Below are positions 42,908 to 42,948 of a stretch of 42,948 nt of DNA, piece after piece; position 1 is the first letter of the stretch; every line of letters begins with the position of its first letter. The DNA lies in the NCBI GenBank assembly GCA_018828585.1, contig JAHJVW010000095.1, forward strand, positions 1 to 42,948, given 5' to 3'. A program made the position numbers and the translations under genes. This DNA comes from Bacteroidota bacterium. GTDB lineage: Bacteria; Bacteroidota; Bacteroidia; Sphingobacteriales; Sphingobacteriaceae. The notes beneath the pieces were generated by a model, which was given only the letters and a program-made list of their open reading frames with translations, did no database searches and was not told the DNA's origin.

Positions 42908-42948
42908 ATGACTTTAGAATCTGATTCCAGTAAATCATCCTTACCAAA
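42908..42948 (+). CDS. Start of a gene cut by the window end
   Basis: Thirteen codons are visible (MTLESDSSKSSLP) after an exact TAnnTTTG box 4 bases upstream of the ATG. The promoter and the open frame to the window edge support a real gene. The product cannot be identified from so few residues. Confidence 0.5.
   Translation, partial: MTLESDSSKSSLP

Noticed and set aside
1-42948. CRISPR arrays, rRNA genes, ordinary tRNA genes, insertion sequences and transposase or integrase genes
   Set aside because: No regularly spaced repeats, no rRNA-like sequence, no TTCGAAT/TTCAAAT T-loop outside the tmRNA, and no transposase or integrase motifs in the translations.

Overview
This window looks like chromosomal DNA of a member of the Bacteroidota, most likely the family Sphingobacteriaceae (Pedobacter or a close relative). 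The signs are type III glutamine synthetase, a fused CcoN/CcoO oxidase subunit, a tmRNA tag ending NNYALAA, AT-rich DNA, repeated TAnnTTTG promoter boxes (the Bacteroidota -7 element) placed close to start codons, and almost no Shine-Dalgarno sequences. No family assignment was tested by database search; all are by recognition of motifs in the translations.

Layout. 1-5.2 kb: glnN, purM and an aspartate-type aminotransferase, each with its own promoter. 5.3-6.4 kb: tmRNA, a structured trailer carrying a copy of the tmRNA 3' end, a strong terminator, and a small protein gene of unknown function. 6.5-11.1 kb: an AT-rich accessory segment with a single-chain type IIG restriction-modification enzyme translationally coupled (ATGA overlap) to a DUF2971-type protein; related 35-bp repeats lie on both sides. 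11.2-12.5 kb: an acetyl-CoA hydrolase/CoA-transferase. 12.6-21.4 kb: a complete cbb3 oxidase locus (DUF2892 protein, ccoI, ccoS, ccoNO, ccoQ, ccoP, ccoG, ccoH, SafE-like protein) with matching Crp/Fnr-type palindromes ahead of both of its parts. 21.7-26.7 kb: an M13 peptidase, a decayed membrane-protein gene, a second truncated copy of the small protein family, a DinB-family protein, and a lipoprotein / Sco / cytochrome c operon. 26.7-27.1 kb: RNase P RNA with a perfect palindrome in its P3 arm. 27.2-32.0 kb: an NtrC-type regulator, an IYD-like nitroreductase, lepA and folD. 32.0-42.9 kb: an APC permease, a Rieske protein, queE, a TPR/PD40/OmpA envelope protein, the Kdo genes kdsA and kdsD on either side of recQ, manC, rlmB and the first codons of one more gene.

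How the genes work together. The 12.6-21.4 kb block encodes the structural subunits of a high-affinity terminal oxidase together with copper import (CcoI), assembly factors (CcoS, CcoG, CcoH) and a probable copper-handling exporter (SafE-like). The palindromes suggest one oxygen-sensing Crp/Fnr-family regulator drives both operons. kdsD and kdsA make the lipopolysaccharide sugar Kdo, and manC supplies GDP-mannose for surface polysaccharide.

The best candidate for an undescribed system is the type IIG enzyme plus DUF2971 cassette. Other points worth checking are the structured tmRNA trailer, the two-member small protein family, the pseudogene with two nonsense codons, and the palindromic repeat inside rnpB.
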